Of a stretch of 14,870 nucleotides of DNA, positions 8,333 through 14,830 are shown in pieces. How positions within the stretch are numbered: the first letter of the stretch is position 1; the number at the start of each line of letters is the position of its first letter. Source of the stretch: an uncultured Ruminococcus sp. (lineage in GTDB: Bacteria > Bacillota > Clostridia > Oscillospirales > Ruminococcaceae); NCBI GenBank assembly GCA_947178195.1, contig CAMWXM010000046.1, positions 1 to 14,870 on the forward strand. The letters run 5' to 3'. A program made the translations under genes and the position numbers. The notes below the pieces were generated by a model. The model was not told where the DNA came from. It worked only from the letters and a program-made list of their open reading frames with translations, and made no database searches.

Positions 8333-8620
8333 AATGATAGTATTTTTTAACTTAAGGGAAGGGGCAGCCCTCTCTTGCAGGGCATGCCCCTCTTCCCAAA
8401 CGCTCCACTGGAGCGTTTGGGAATTCACCCTATGCGGAAGTACCACAAGGGTATTCACGTTGGTCACGCATACGGCAAGAAATTTCGCTGTCTGCGGACA
8501 GCGACAGGGGCTTTGCCCCTTGCCCCTACAAACTTTTTGAAAAAAGTTTGATCAAAAACTTTTAGTTTTAAGTTGCTTTTCAGGACTTTTAAAAAATATT
8601 GAAATTATAATGTAGATTTG

Positions 8621-8635
8621 ATTTGAGATTAGTAT
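8621..8635 (-). repeat. Right terminal inverted repeat of the MITE-like element
   Basis: Exact reverse complement of 8318-8332. Its last base is also the final base of the TGA stop codon of the neighbouring minus-strand gene. Confidence 0.75.
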
Positions 8636-9477
8636 CAGAGAATCAGATCACATCCTTTCTCAGGATATTTAGTCAAAAACGTTGCCGACTGTACCATAGC
8701 AGCTCCTGCGACAAGCAGCTTTTTTACATCGTCAGAACAGGTGATGCCACCGCCTGCACACACCTTTAAACCGCTTTGCGCTGCGGTATAGGTATAGCTG
8801 AGTGTAAGAGGAAGCTGCCAACTGCCGAAGCATGAGGTAGTATCGGTGTCGAGACGGCTGCTTATGCGATACTTACCGTTCTCCTCTTCAAGATAGGGCG
8901 AACGAACTGAATCGAGCAGCGACACATACTCTACTCCGGCCTTGACAAGTAGCGGAATTATGTAGTCTTTTGGAAGATTGACGTTCAGCTTAGGCATGAT
9001 GGGTATGCTGACTGCGGAGACAAGCTCCTTCAGCAGATAGACGATGCTGTCGGTCAGACCATCCCTTCCGATGATGCAACCCATGTAGAAAAAGTCCAGC
9101 TGAATTCCGTCTGCACCTGCCTGCTCAAGTTGACGGCAGGCAGGTGTCCAATCATCAGCGAACAAACTCGAAGCTGTGAAGCTAGGTATCAGCAGGATAT
9201 CTGTCTGCAGACGGATATCTCTCATGAGTTCAAGACATTCGTCAAGGGTCAATATCTCCCTCTCGAAGGGTGAGGAGGCATAGGTGTAGCTTTTGCTGTC
9301 AACTGCAAACTGACGCTTTCCCTCGACTTTACCGCGCTGATAATCAGCACAGGATTTGAGTATCGCACCCTGCACACCGTTTTCTGCAAGACGGAGGACA
9401 TTTGCAGTGCTTTCGGTAGCGATGCAGGACGAAGCGATAAGGGGATTATCAAGCTGTTTTCTCATAAAATCAATCAT
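8635..9477 (-). CDS. Dihydroorotate dehydrogenase-like FMN TIM-barrel protein
   Basis: 280 residues, start ATG 9477 with GGGAGG eight bases upstream. The overall pattern is that of class 1 dihydroorotate dehydrogenase/dihydropyrimidine dehydrogenase-like flavoproteins: NPLIASSCIA near the N-terminus, AILKSC (K41), GADGIQLDFF (121-130; the usual form is GAD-x-hydrophobic-E-x-N), IPIMPKLNVN with K163, and the phosphate-binding AGGGITCSDD (241-250) followed by AGAAMVQSATF. It is a little shorter than PyrD, and the usual Asn-rich active-site loop is changed, so the substrate is probably not dihydroorotate. It is last in a four-gene operon and overlaps the SPL-like gene by eight bases. A reductase or flavin electron donor for the radical SAM partners is a reasonable but unproven role. 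The family assignment is firm and the reaction unknown. Confidence 0.8.
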   Translation of the reverse strand: MIDFMRKQLDNPLIASSCIATESTANVLRLAENGVQGAILKSCADYQRGKVEGKRQFAVDSKSYTYASSPFEREILTLDECLELMRDIRLQTDILLIPSFTASSLFADDWTPACRQLEQAGADGIQLDFFYMGCIIGRDGLTDSIVYLLKELVSAVSIPIMPKLNVNLPKDYIIPLLVKAGVEYVSLLDSVRSPYLEEENGKYRISSRLDTDTTSCFGSWQLPLTLSYTYTAAQSGLKVCAGGGITCSDDVKKLLVAGAAMVQSATFLTKYPEKGCDLIL

Positions 9478-10300
9478 TTTTCTTTCCTCCCTTTTTGATC
9501 TTAGCGTGATAGAAGTAGTTCACGAGCGGTATGCTGTACTGCTCTGACATAGCCTCAACATCGGCTTTAATCTGCTCCCAATAGAACAGATCACCCTTAT
9601 TGTAGATAAGTTTGTAGCCGTCGAGATACTGCGGATATTTCTCAGCGATGTACCCGATTATCTCACCCTTTGCCGAGCCTCTGAGATTCAAGTTCTCGAA
9701 ACAGATCTTGTCCACACTGTCATTTGCAGCTTCCATGATCGCACGGATATCGGTGATGTAGGGAAATATGGGTGAGATGAAAAGATATGTCGTTATTCCC
9801 TCGGCGTGCAGCGCTTCGAGAGCTTTCAGTCTGCGCTGTACAGACGGTGCGCCCGGCTCCATATCTCTGCGGAAATCGTCATCAAGAGTGTTCAGAGATA
9901 TGCCCACCGACAAATCGGGGATACGCTTCAGCAGGTCGATATCTTTTACCATTAGATCGGATTTACTTAGTATCTCTACATGAGCCTCAGTATCGCTCAG
10001 CCGCTCTAAAACCTCGCGGCTTTTGCGATACTTCATCTCATAGGGATTGTAGGGATCGGTAACAGATGAGAGCAGTACCGTCTTGCCTTTCAGCAACCTC
10101 GGAATGTTGTCCGAATCGTAATCCTTGACATCAAGGAATGTTCCCCAGTCCTCGCCGTGACCTGTGAATCGCTTCATAAACGAAGCATAGCAATAGCGGC
10201 AGTTGTGAACGCAGCCTGCATAGGGATTCGCCACATAGTCCGAGGCGGGAAGGTTCGACTTGACGAGAATAGATTTAGCCTTTACTGTGGATATTTTCAT
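9470..10300 (-). CDS. Spore photoproduct lyase-like radical SAM protein
   Basis: 276 residues, start ATG 10300 with AAGGAG seven bases upstream. The radical SAM cluster motif is C30-x3-C34-x2-C37 (GCVHNCRYCYASF), which would hold a 4Fe-4S cluster and cleave S-adenosylmethionine. NPYAGCVHNCRYCYA, LLSSVTDPYNPYE and ISLNTLDDDFRRDMEPGAPS are characteristic of the SPL/Rv2578c branch of radical SAM proteins. There is no DNA-photoproduct context, so repair of spore DNA is unlikely to be the job. The start overlaps the MFS-like gene by 26 bases and the end overlaps the DHODH-like gene by 8. Some Clostridia carry SPL-like enzymes in so-called radical SAM mobile pairs with a second radical SAM gene. 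This may be a relative, but I cannot confirm it here. Confidence 0.85.
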   Translation of the reverse strand: MKISTVKAKSILVKSNLPASDYVANPYAGCVHNCRYCYASFMKRFTGHGEDWGTFLDVKDYDSDNIPRLLKGKTVLLSSVTDPYNPYEMKYRKSREVLERLSDTEAHVEILSKSDLMVKDIDLLKRIPDLSVGISLNTLDDDFRRDMEPGAPSVQRRLKALEALHAEGITTYLFISPIFPYITDIRAIMEAANDSVDKICFENLNLRGSAKGEIIGYIAEKYPQYLDGYKLIYNKGDLFYWEQIKADVEAMSEQYSIPLVNYFYHAKIKKGGKKND

Positions 10301-11312
10301 AATAATTCTCCTTTCTTATCATAAGAGACATGGAAATTACTGCGAGCATTGCACTCACAGAGCCGAATACCAGCATGATCTGCGGTGACTGTGTCGGGAA
10401 AATTGCTGCGACAGTCGCTGTCGAAAGAAGCCCCAGCGTATGACCGATGTTCTCGGAGATCGTCATGGAGTCCTTATGATAGCTGCCGTCAGCCTTCGCC
10501 CTCGCAGAGATGGTGTAGACCACACCGCCTCCGAAGCCCGTTACGAGCCAAAGTAAGATGAACAGCGAATTGACGGTAACAAAACTCATGGTGAACAGAA
10601 GCAGACTGATTCCGATATGTCCGACATAGAACACTGGAAGTACCCTTTCTGTCAGCTTGGATACTATAGGCTCAACGGACATATACGTCACCCATGTGCC
10701 ACAGAACAGCAGCGCGCCTATCAGCACACCCACAGAAGAAAATTTGCGAACTATCAAAAGGCTCATGGCTGCCAGCGTAATGTGTGCATAGAAGAAGTAG
10801 TGGAGCTGGTGAAAGATCATAACGGCTGAATATCCATTCTGTTGGTGCATACGGCTGACGTTGTTATCACCGGTATAGTTTTTCAGGCCATAAAATGCGA
10901 TCAGAGATGCAAGTACCAGTATTACAGACGTAATAAGAGCGGCAAGCGGGGCAAGCGCAAATCCGCCTACACGGAAGATACGCTTTACAAACTTGTTTCC
11001 GTCACTCTTCAGATCGCTTCTCACAGACTGGATAACGGCTGAAAGCAGAAACAGTGATATGCAGATCAGCACAAACACAGCACTTTCCGGAAGTTGCTTT
11101 GCAAATGTGAGACTGCCTGTAATAAACGATAAAGCTGACATCATCGAAAGATATCTGCGGCTCAAAGAAAACGGCTTTGGGAAAAGATTGCCGATGTGGT
11201 ATGCAAGAGGGTAGCAGAGTATTTTCCACAGCGGAAACGAGTGGACAACTCCGAAAGCTATCCAGCCGCACTCCAACACTCCCGTTACAAGACTAAGCAG
11301 ATAAAACATCAT
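10275..11312 (-). CDS. MFS-like polytopic membrane protein
   Basis: 345 residues with about ten or eleven hydrophobic segments spread along the whole length, connected by short charged loops. The layout and the glycine-rich segment GFGGGVVYTISARAK resemble the C-terminal half of major facilitator transporters, but no sugar- or drug-transporter signature is clear. It is shorter than a standard 12-helix MFS protein (about 400 residues). The start is set at ATG 11312 because AAGGAG lies eight bases upstream; the frame can be extended to a GTG at 11321, but then the ribosome site would abut the start codon. It overlaps the upstream radical SAM gene by 20 bases and the next gene by 26. By position it may export the product of the radical SAM enzymes or import their substrate. 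That is inference. Confidence 0.75.
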   Translation of the reverse strand: MMFYLLSLVTGVLECGWIAFGVVHSFPLWKILCYPLAYHIGNLFPKPFSLSRRYLSMMSALSFITGSLTFAKQLPESAVFVLICISLFLLSAVIQSVRSDLKSDGNKFVKRIFRVGGFALAPLAALITSVILVLASLIAFYGLKNYTGDNNVSRMHQQNGYSAVMIFHQLHYFFYAHITLAAMSLLIVRKFSSVGVLIGALLFCGTWVTYMSVEPIVSKLTERVLPVFYVGHIGISLLLFTMSFVTVNSLFILLWLVTGFGGGVVYTISARAKADGSYHKDSMTISENIGHTLGLLSTATVAAIFPTQSPQIMLVFGSVSAMLAVISMSLMIRKENYYENIHSKG

Positions 11313-12276
11313 AAACGTCACTCCTTTCAGAATAGATCACAGGTTTATCCGACAGCTCACAGCAGTGCTCGCAGTCAGACCAGTAGCGTGCCCTCTCGCC
11401 GTTCAAGATCTCCAGCAGGGAGTTATCCTTAACGTTGCCAAGAAGAAACTTCGGGTCAACTGCGCCTGTAGAGCTGTCCAGTGCCCAAAAACAGGAAACG
11501 ACATCACCATTTGGCAGTATGCCTATGGAATGTCTTACACAGCGGCATACATCGGTATGCTTCTTGTGTCCCGGCATCAGGTAGTGAAAATCTACCTCGG
11601 GCTTATGATCGGCATGAAGGCTGTCAGTCATTGCCAAAACCATGTGGACGTACGCCTCGCACTCGGCATCGGTCATAGCAGCTTCGGGGTACGCAGCACC
11701 TCTGCCTGACGGGAAGAAGCGAAGAATACTCCAGTTGTCCACACCGTTGGCACAAGCCCAGGCGAACACAGCAAGTGCGTCAGCATAATTACTGTTGTAG
11801 GAGCTTGCTACAGTCTGAAGACCAACTTCACATCCTGCCGCCTTGAGCAGCGGAACTGCTTTTGCGGCAGCCACGCTGTAACCGACAGGGCGGAGCTTGT
11901 AGGGACGATACGGAACAACATCCATCGTCATCTCTACATCGTGTACCGTCTTACCGAGAAACTCGGCGATCTTATCAGTAATGCCATAGCCTGAGCAGCT
12001 TACGCCTACCTTATTTCTGCCAAGTGCAGAGGAAAGCTCAGAAAGCAGTTCGACATGAGCAGGAGTGTCCGTGAATAGTTCGCCGCCTGAGAGGTCAATG
12101 CGGATATCATAACCATTCTCAGAAAGCTCCTTGACCTGACGGACAACATCGAGCTTCTGCGCTTGCGTCAGCTCACTGTTTTTACAAGTCTTGTCACTTG
12201 TTGCCCCCATACAACAGATGTTGCAGTTCCAAGGACACAGAGCGGTTACATCATAAATGATCGACAACTTTTTCAT
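11293..12276 (-). CDS. Radical SAM enzyme with SPASM/twitch-like C-terminal cysteines
   Basis: 327 residues, start ATG 12276 with GGAG eight bases upstream. The cluster motif is C14-x3-C18-x2-C21 (ALCPWNCNICC) and the SAM-binding SGGE is at 63-66. The C-terminus has C244, C246, C262, C302, C305 and C306 around ILPNGDVVSCFWALD and LLGNVKDNSLLEIL, the usual look of SPASM/twitch domains that bind extra iron-sulphur clusters. Such enzymes often modify peptides or proteins, but no obvious precursor peptide gene lies nearby. It is the first gene of the minus-strand operon and faces the WYL regulator across a 201-base promoter region. The substrate is unknown. Alternative: the larger member of a radical SAM pair acting with the SPL-like protein two genes downstream. 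Confidence 0.85.
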   Translation of the reverse strand: MKKLSIIYDVTALCPWNCNICCMGATSDKTCKNSELTQAQKLDVVRQVKELSENGYDIRIDLSGGELFTDTPAHVELLSELSSALGRNKVGVSCSGYGITDKIAEFLGKTVHDVEMTMDVVPYRPYKLRPVGYSVAAAKAVPLLKAAGCEVGLQTVASSYNSNYADALAVFAWACANGVDNWSILRFFPSGRGAAYPEAAMTDAECEAYVHMVLAMTDSLHADHKPEVDFHYLMPGHKKHTDVCRCVRHSIGILPNGDVVSCFWALDSSTGAVDPKFLLGNVKDNSLLEILNGERARYWSDCEHCCELSDKPVIYSERSDVYDVLSA

Positions 12277-12331
12277 AGTGATTTCTCCTTAAATATGGTT
12301 CTGTTGAGTGGTGACTTTTGATTACAAGATT

Positions 12332-12360
12332 ATTATAGCATATATATTTTTTAAACTCAA
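12332..12360 (-). promoter_or_regulatory. Promoter of the radical SAM operon
   Basis: Read on the minus strand, TTGAGT (12360-12355) is followed after 17 bases by TATAAT (12337-12332). Transcription would start near 12325, giving a leader of about 50 bases before the first gene. A palindrome at 12367-12384 lies directly upstream of the -35 box. Confidence 0.6.
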
Positions 12361-12366
12361 TCGACA

Positions 12367-12384
12367 GACAAATTAATTTTTGTC
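12367..12384. promoter_or_regulatory. Operator candidate 1 between the divergent promoters
   Basis: GACAAA (12367-12372) and TTTGTC (12379-12384) form a perfect inverted repeat around TTAATT. The right half extends to TTGTCAG, the same core as operator candidate 2. It sits between the two -35 boxes, so a bound protein could affect both promoters. Confidence 0.45.
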
Positions 12385-12401
12385 AGCTATTAAGAAAACT
12401 A

Positions 12402-12431
12402 TTGACATAATATCTTGCTTTGGTTTATAAT
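12402..12431 (+). promoter_or_regulatory. Promoter of the WYL regulator gene
   Basis: TTGACA (12402-12407) and TATAAT (12426-12431), both consensus, are separated by 18 bases. Transcription would start near 12438, inside the palindrome that begins right after the -10 box. Confidence 0.8.
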
Positions 12432-12454
12432 ATTGTCAGTATAAAACTGACAAT
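12432..12454. promoter_or_regulatory. Operator candidate 2 (23-bp palindrome over the transcription start)
   Basis: ATTGTCAGT (12432-12440) and ACTGACAAT (12446-12454) are perfect reverse complements with a five-base spacer. The site directly abuts the -10 box and covers the expected start of transcription, the classical place for a repressor. It is most likely the binding site of the WYL protein encoded 24 bases downstream (autoregulation). As RNA it could also form a small 5' hairpin. Confidence 0.65.
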
Positions 12455-12477
12455 CAAAAAAACAGGAGGATTCATGT

Positions 12478-13476
12478 ATGAGTGAAACGATTGAAGTAAA
12501 CGCCCTGTCACGTTATGATATGACCTACTACACCTTCCGACAGCTACAGCGTGACTATATCAGATTTGAGGAAAAGTATACTGATAGATTCGGGAATAAT
12601 TTTATTTGTAGAATACTTATAAACTATATGTGCTATGCTCAGGAGCACTTTATAAATCAGTTTGAAGCTAATGTTACGGAGCGTTTGAAACATGCAAATC
12701 GTGATGACTACTTCAAAGACGACCGCATAAGCTTCACGAAATTACTGACAGATAAAATGCTAGAGTTTGATTTTGTATCACACAAGGATTTTAAGAAACG
12801 TACAGTTATAACTTTTATATTAGAACAATTTACGCAACTACAATTATCAGAACGCGAAAAAATATATTGTTATATGCAATATCAAACTACCATTGAACTG
12901 ATTGCAAAAAACGAACTTTTTTTGGTAAGTTTGTTCTCCGGAAATGAGTATGAGGTGAAGCCTTACAGTATTGAGGTCGATGAAAATACACGATCTTATT
13001 ATCTTATTGGTTTTTCAAGACTTAAAAGAAGTGAAGATGAATTCATGTGTCACTCCTTCAAACTGAGTCGTATAAAGGATTGTAAATCAAGACACAAGGA
13101 ATCAATCCTCTCGTCTAAGGATATCAATACGGCAAAGGATATACGTGAGAAGTTTGGCAGTGCCTATATGATGAGAAATCTCACCAAAAAAGATATAGAA
13201 AAAACGGTTGTGAGACTTAGTGAATACGGTTACGAAAACTTGTTTCTGAAAAGAATATCACATCAAAGACCTATCCCCATAACTGAACCGAAAAAAATTG
13301 AAGAAAACAGCAAGAAGTTTTACGACCTTACGTTTGATTGCTCTCATCAGCAGATAAGAAATTATTTTTTCTCCTTTGGAGCAGAGGCGGAGATTTTATT
13401 TCCGTTATCAGTCAGAGAAAGATTTATCAGAGACTATCAAGAAGCGATAAAACGATATAACTCGGAAAATAATTAA
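12478..13476 (+). CDS. WYL-domain transcriptional regulator
   Basis: 332 residues. ATG 12478 is chosen because AGGAGG lies eight bases upstream; an ATG four bases earlier opens only a three-codon frame. The N-terminal 70 residues (RYDMTYYTFRQL then GNNFICRILINYM) look like the ribbon-helix-helix-type DNA-binding start seen in clostridial WYL proteins. A WYL domain covers about 145-203, with YYLIGF (174-179) in place of W-Y-L and FKLSRIKD (194-201) as the conserved R-L-x-R-I-like strand. A WCX-like tail follows (287-326, FPLSVRERFIRDY). WYL domains bind nucleic acids or nucleotide ligands and often regulate defence loci, and some assist type VI CRISPR effectors. There is no CRISPR-Cas here. 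Position opposite the radical SAM operon, with palindromes between them, makes control of that operon the likely role. Confidence 0.85.
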   Translation: MSETIEVNALSRYDMTYYTFRQLQRDYIRFEEKYTDRFGNNFICRILINYMCYAQEHFINQFEANVTERLKHANRDDYFKDDRISFTKLLTDKMLEFDFVSHKDFKKRTVITFILEQFTQLQLSEREKIYCYMQYQTTIELIAKNELFLVSLFSGNEYEVKPYSIEVDENTRSYYLIGFSRLKRSEDEFMCHSFKLSRIKDCKSRHKESILSSKDINTAKDIREKFGSAYMMRNLTKKDIEKTVVRLSEYGYENLFLKRISHQRPIPITEPKKIEENSKKFYDLTFDCSHQQIRNYFFSFGAEAEILFPLSVRERFIRDYQEAIKRYNSENN

Positions 13477-13485
13477 TACTGAAAG

Positions 13486-13529
13486 CAAAGAAAGACAGAT
13501 ACCTCTTGGGAAGTATCTGTCTTTCTTTG
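13486..13529 (+). terminator. Terminator of the WYL regulator gene
   Basis: A perfect 17-bp stem (13486-13502 with 13513-13529) with a ten-base loop starts ten bases after the stop codon. The 3' arm is T-rich (CTTTCTTTG), although no long uninterrupted T run follows. Confidence 0.7.
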
Positions 13530-13538
13530 TTATAGCAC

Positions 13539-13599
13539 GCTGTATAGGTCTTTCAATATAGTAGTTGTAAAACTTCTATATGAGTATCGACCTAATAGC
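13539..13599. other. Folded intergenic segment of unknown role
   Basis: An inner stem-loop pairs 13556-13566 with 13571-13581 (ten pairs, one mismatch, loop GTAA). An outer stem pairs TAGGTC (13545-13550) with GACCTA (13589-13594). Bases GCT (13539-13541) and AGC (13597-13599) can close it further. No promoter or reading frame goes with it. It could be a small RNA, a transposon end or chance in AT-rich DNA. Confidence 0.3.
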
Positions 13600-13615
13600 A
13601 GAGCGGTGTTTTCTT

Positions 13616-13659
13616 TTCAAAAAATTATTATTAATCGACTAATCAAATAATTTTTTGAA
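13616..13659. repeat. 14-bp inverted repeat upstream of the mobile-element promoter
   Basis: Bases 13616-13629 (TTCAAAAAATTATT) are the exact reverse complement of 13646-13659, with a 16-base loop. It lies 17 bases upstream of the -35 box at 13677. It could be an operator, a terminator or the end of an element. The low complexity of the arms limits confidence. Confidence 0.45.
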
Positions 13660-13676
13660 AAAATTTCATTTTCTTA

Positions 13677-13705
13677 TTGACAAAAGTGAATTGGCATGAT
13701 ATTCT
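13677..13705 (+). promoter_or_regulatory. Promoter of the decayed mobile-element gene
   Basis: TTGACA (13677-13682, consensus) and TATTCT (13700-13705) are 17 bases apart. It would give a leader of about 250 bases before the ATG at 13962, with a strong hairpin in the middle. Confidence 0.5.
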
Positions 13706-13785
13706 AATGAAGTTCGACATAATAAGACAATTTAATATAGGTGCCGTTTATTTAATTTATATATACATAGTTTATCAGAGCACAA

Positions 13786-13885
13786 AGCTCGTACATATTT
13801 TCAGGCACGATTAAAGTACTAAAGGGATAATTGTATCCTTTTGTATAAATCGTGAAGCTGAAATGTGTGCGGGCTTTTGTTTTAT
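13786..13885 (+). promoter_or_regulatory. Long leader hairpin followed by a T-rich tract (attenuator-like RNA)
   Basis: The segment folds into one long hairpin. The outer stem pairs 13786-13804 with 13858-13875 with one bulged T; a seven-base stem pairs 13806-13812 with 13848-13854; an apical nine-base stem pairs 13821-13829 with 13834-13842 around loop ATTG. Several pairs are G-U wobbles, so the complementarity holds as RNA and would be imperfect as DNA. A T-rich run (TTTTGTTTTATTT) follows at once, as in intrinsic terminators. It lies between a promoter and the remnant ATPase gene, so it probably stopped or controlled transcription into it. No known riboswitch class recognised. Confidence 0.55.
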
Positions 13886-13961
13886 TTACATAGCTTTCAT
13901 CAATGTATCTGCAAGTAAATCAGAATAAAAAGACCGAAAATTTAATAGGAGGACTGATAAA

Positions 13962-14101
13962 ATGAAGAAATTTGATTCAAAGTCCTGCGAGGAGATCATG
14001 ACGACTGTGTACAAGCCAATCGAGTTTGTGACAATCTGATTGCACAGGGGTTATAAATTCTTGCAGGTGCGCCAAAGATCGGAAAATCATGGTTATCGCT
14101 T
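13962..14101 (+). pseudogene. Remnant of a RepA-like AAA ATPase gene from a mobile element
   Basis: ATG 13962 follows AGGAGG with a nine-base spacer. The first 23 codons (MKKFDSKSCEEIMTTVYKPI and on) read normally, then a net one-base loss near 14031 brings a stop at 14037-14039. In the shifted frame the protein continues as NLIAQGL, a TAA at 14054-14056 (one base from TAT, Tyr), then ILAGAPKIGKSWLSL with an intact Walker A G-A-P-K-I-G-K-S. This matches the start of AAA ATPases of the RepA/AAA_25 kind carried by clostridial conjugative or mobilisable elements. The reading breaks off near 14101, where antisense transposase sequence begins. Three separate lesions show an old, dead gene; the strong ribosome site is a relic. 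Confidence 0.75.
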
Positions 14102-14187
14102 CGATCTGTATTTTTGTCCTTGATCTGTTTTCTGTAGTTCTTGATTTCTTCTGCATTTTCTATTGTTATTTTATATTTTTTTCTCAT
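14101..14187 (-). pseudogene. 5' fragment of an IS630-like transposase
   Basis: On the minus strand ATG 14187 opens MRKKYKITIENAEEIKNYRK followed by QIKDKNTDR. This charged N-terminus resembles the helix-turn-helix leader of IS630-family transposases found in Ruminococcus. After about 29 codons the frame runs into the antisense of the ATPase remnant and loses similarity, so only the 5' end survives. It appears to have inserted between, or been joined to, the ATPase and LRR-dockerin remnants. The family call rests on remembered similarity of a short stretch, hence moderate confidence. Confidence 0.5.
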
Positions 14188-14209
14188 TTTTTATCACCAC
14201 ATTTATTAT

Positions 14210-14626
14210 ACTGAAATAGAAGGTGGCGCATTTAGAGAATGTAAAGGATTAACAAGCATTATAATTCCAAATTCCGTAAAAACCGTTGAAAGGTATGCAT
14301 TTTATGATTGTTCAGGATTAACTGATGTTTACTATATGGGCAGTGAATCAGAATGGAAAGAAATATCCATTCCTTCCAGCGGAAATGAATATCTAACTTC
14401 TGCAACAATCCACTTTAATTTTACTCCTGCGCAAGGCGATGTCAACATGGACGGTTCGTTCAACGTTGCAGATGTTGTTCTTCTTCAGAAATGGCTATTA
14501 GCTGTACCAGATGTAAAGCTTGCCAACTGGAAATCAGTAGATCTATGTAAAGATGACAGGTTGAACGTATTTGATCTTTGCCTTATGAAGCGTATGCTTA
14601 TTGAACAGAACAATAAAAACTCATAA
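14210..14626 (+). pseudogene. 3' fragment of an LRR (BspA-like) dockerin protein, cellulosome-type
   Basis: From about 14210 the frame reads one and a half BspA/LRR_5 repeats (GAFRECKGLTSIIIPNSV, then YAFYDCSGLTDVYYMGS), a short linker, and a type I dockerin encoded at 14435-14611. The dockerin has two EF-hand-like halves: GDVNMDGSFNVADVVLLQKW and DLCKDDRLNVFDLCLMKR, with the calcium-binding D-N-D and D-D-N patterns and the L-x3-L helix pairs. A dockerin would plug the protein into a cohesin of a cellulosome scaffold outside the cell. No signal peptide or earlier repeats remain. The frame can be extended left to an ATG at 14141, but those codons are antisense to the transposase fragment and have no ribosome site, so the gene is 5'-truncated and probably silent. 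Confidence 0.8.
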
Positions 14627-14788
14627 TCAGCCTGCAATCCCTCGTATCACAGTGAAACGTCATAAATGCACAACCTACCCCCGTCGCAAAAAAAGAATTT
14701 CCTGTGCAAAACAGAAAAATATGTCAAAAGGCCTTGACAAGGGATGTCGGATTTGCGATACCAAAGAACTGACGGCATAGTCCTAAAT

Positions 14789-14830
14789 AGCTTGCAAAGA
14801 TTTAAGAGTCTTTGCAGGCTTTTTTTGTTT
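14789..14830 (+). terminator. Intrinsic terminator
   Basis: A 12-bp stem (14789-14800 with 14809-14820, one G-T pair) with an eight-base loop is followed by seven Ts and a further T-rich run. The 162 bases between the LRR-dockerin stop and this stem contain no gene I can support; a short stop-to-stop open frame ends with TGA at 14770-14772 and has no start. The terminator probably belonged to a lost upstream gene. Confidence 0.75.

Larger units (their letters stand above)
8318..8635. mobile_element. MITE-like 318-bp element with 15-bp terminal inverted repeats
   Basis: Bases 8318-8332 and 8621-8635 are perfect reverse complements (ATACTAATCTCAAAT). Between them lie GC-rich stem-loops: 8356-8366 with 8385-8397 (bulged), 8395-8407 with 8409-8421 (13 bp), 8486-8492 with 8497-8503, 8506-8511 with 8515-8520, and the AT-rich 8529-8538 with 8541-8550. 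No reading frame in it looks coding. The outermost bases contain TA on both sides (8319-8320, 8633-8634), so the true ends may be CTAATCTCAAAT inside a TA target duplication, as in mariner/IS630-type transposition. It sits between two convergent operons and its last base touches the stop codon of the 9477-8635 gene. It may also act as a two-way terminator. The 50 bases before it (8268-8317) hold only a weak imperfect hairpin. Confidence 0.65.

Noticed and set aside
8334..8540. 68-codon open frame in the MITE-like element
   Set aside because: Runs through several perfect hairpins, has odd composition and no ribosome site; the DNA is structural.
8395..8550. Series of hairpins considered as a CRISPR array or riboswitch
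   Set aside because: The repeats are not direct repeats with spacers, no cas genes are present, and both neighbouring genes end here, so a riboswitch has nothing to control.
11293..12276. Radical SAM enzyme as a prokaryotic viperin
   Set aside because: The motif context (CPWNCNIC with SPASM-like C-terminal cysteines) is unlike viperin, and no nucleotide kinase lies nearby.
12478..13476. WYL protein as a Cas13d accessory factor
   Set aside because: No Cas13 gene or CRISPR repeats in the window; the divergent palindromes point to ordinary transcription control.
14141..14209. N-terminal extension of the LRR-dockerin frame as a membrane or signal segment
   Set aside because: The hydrophobic stretch is the antisense reading of the transposase fragment and has no ribosome site.
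14640..14772. Short open frames before the last terminator
   Set aside because: Two overlapping frames are open but neither has a start with a ribosome site or a family motif I can defend.
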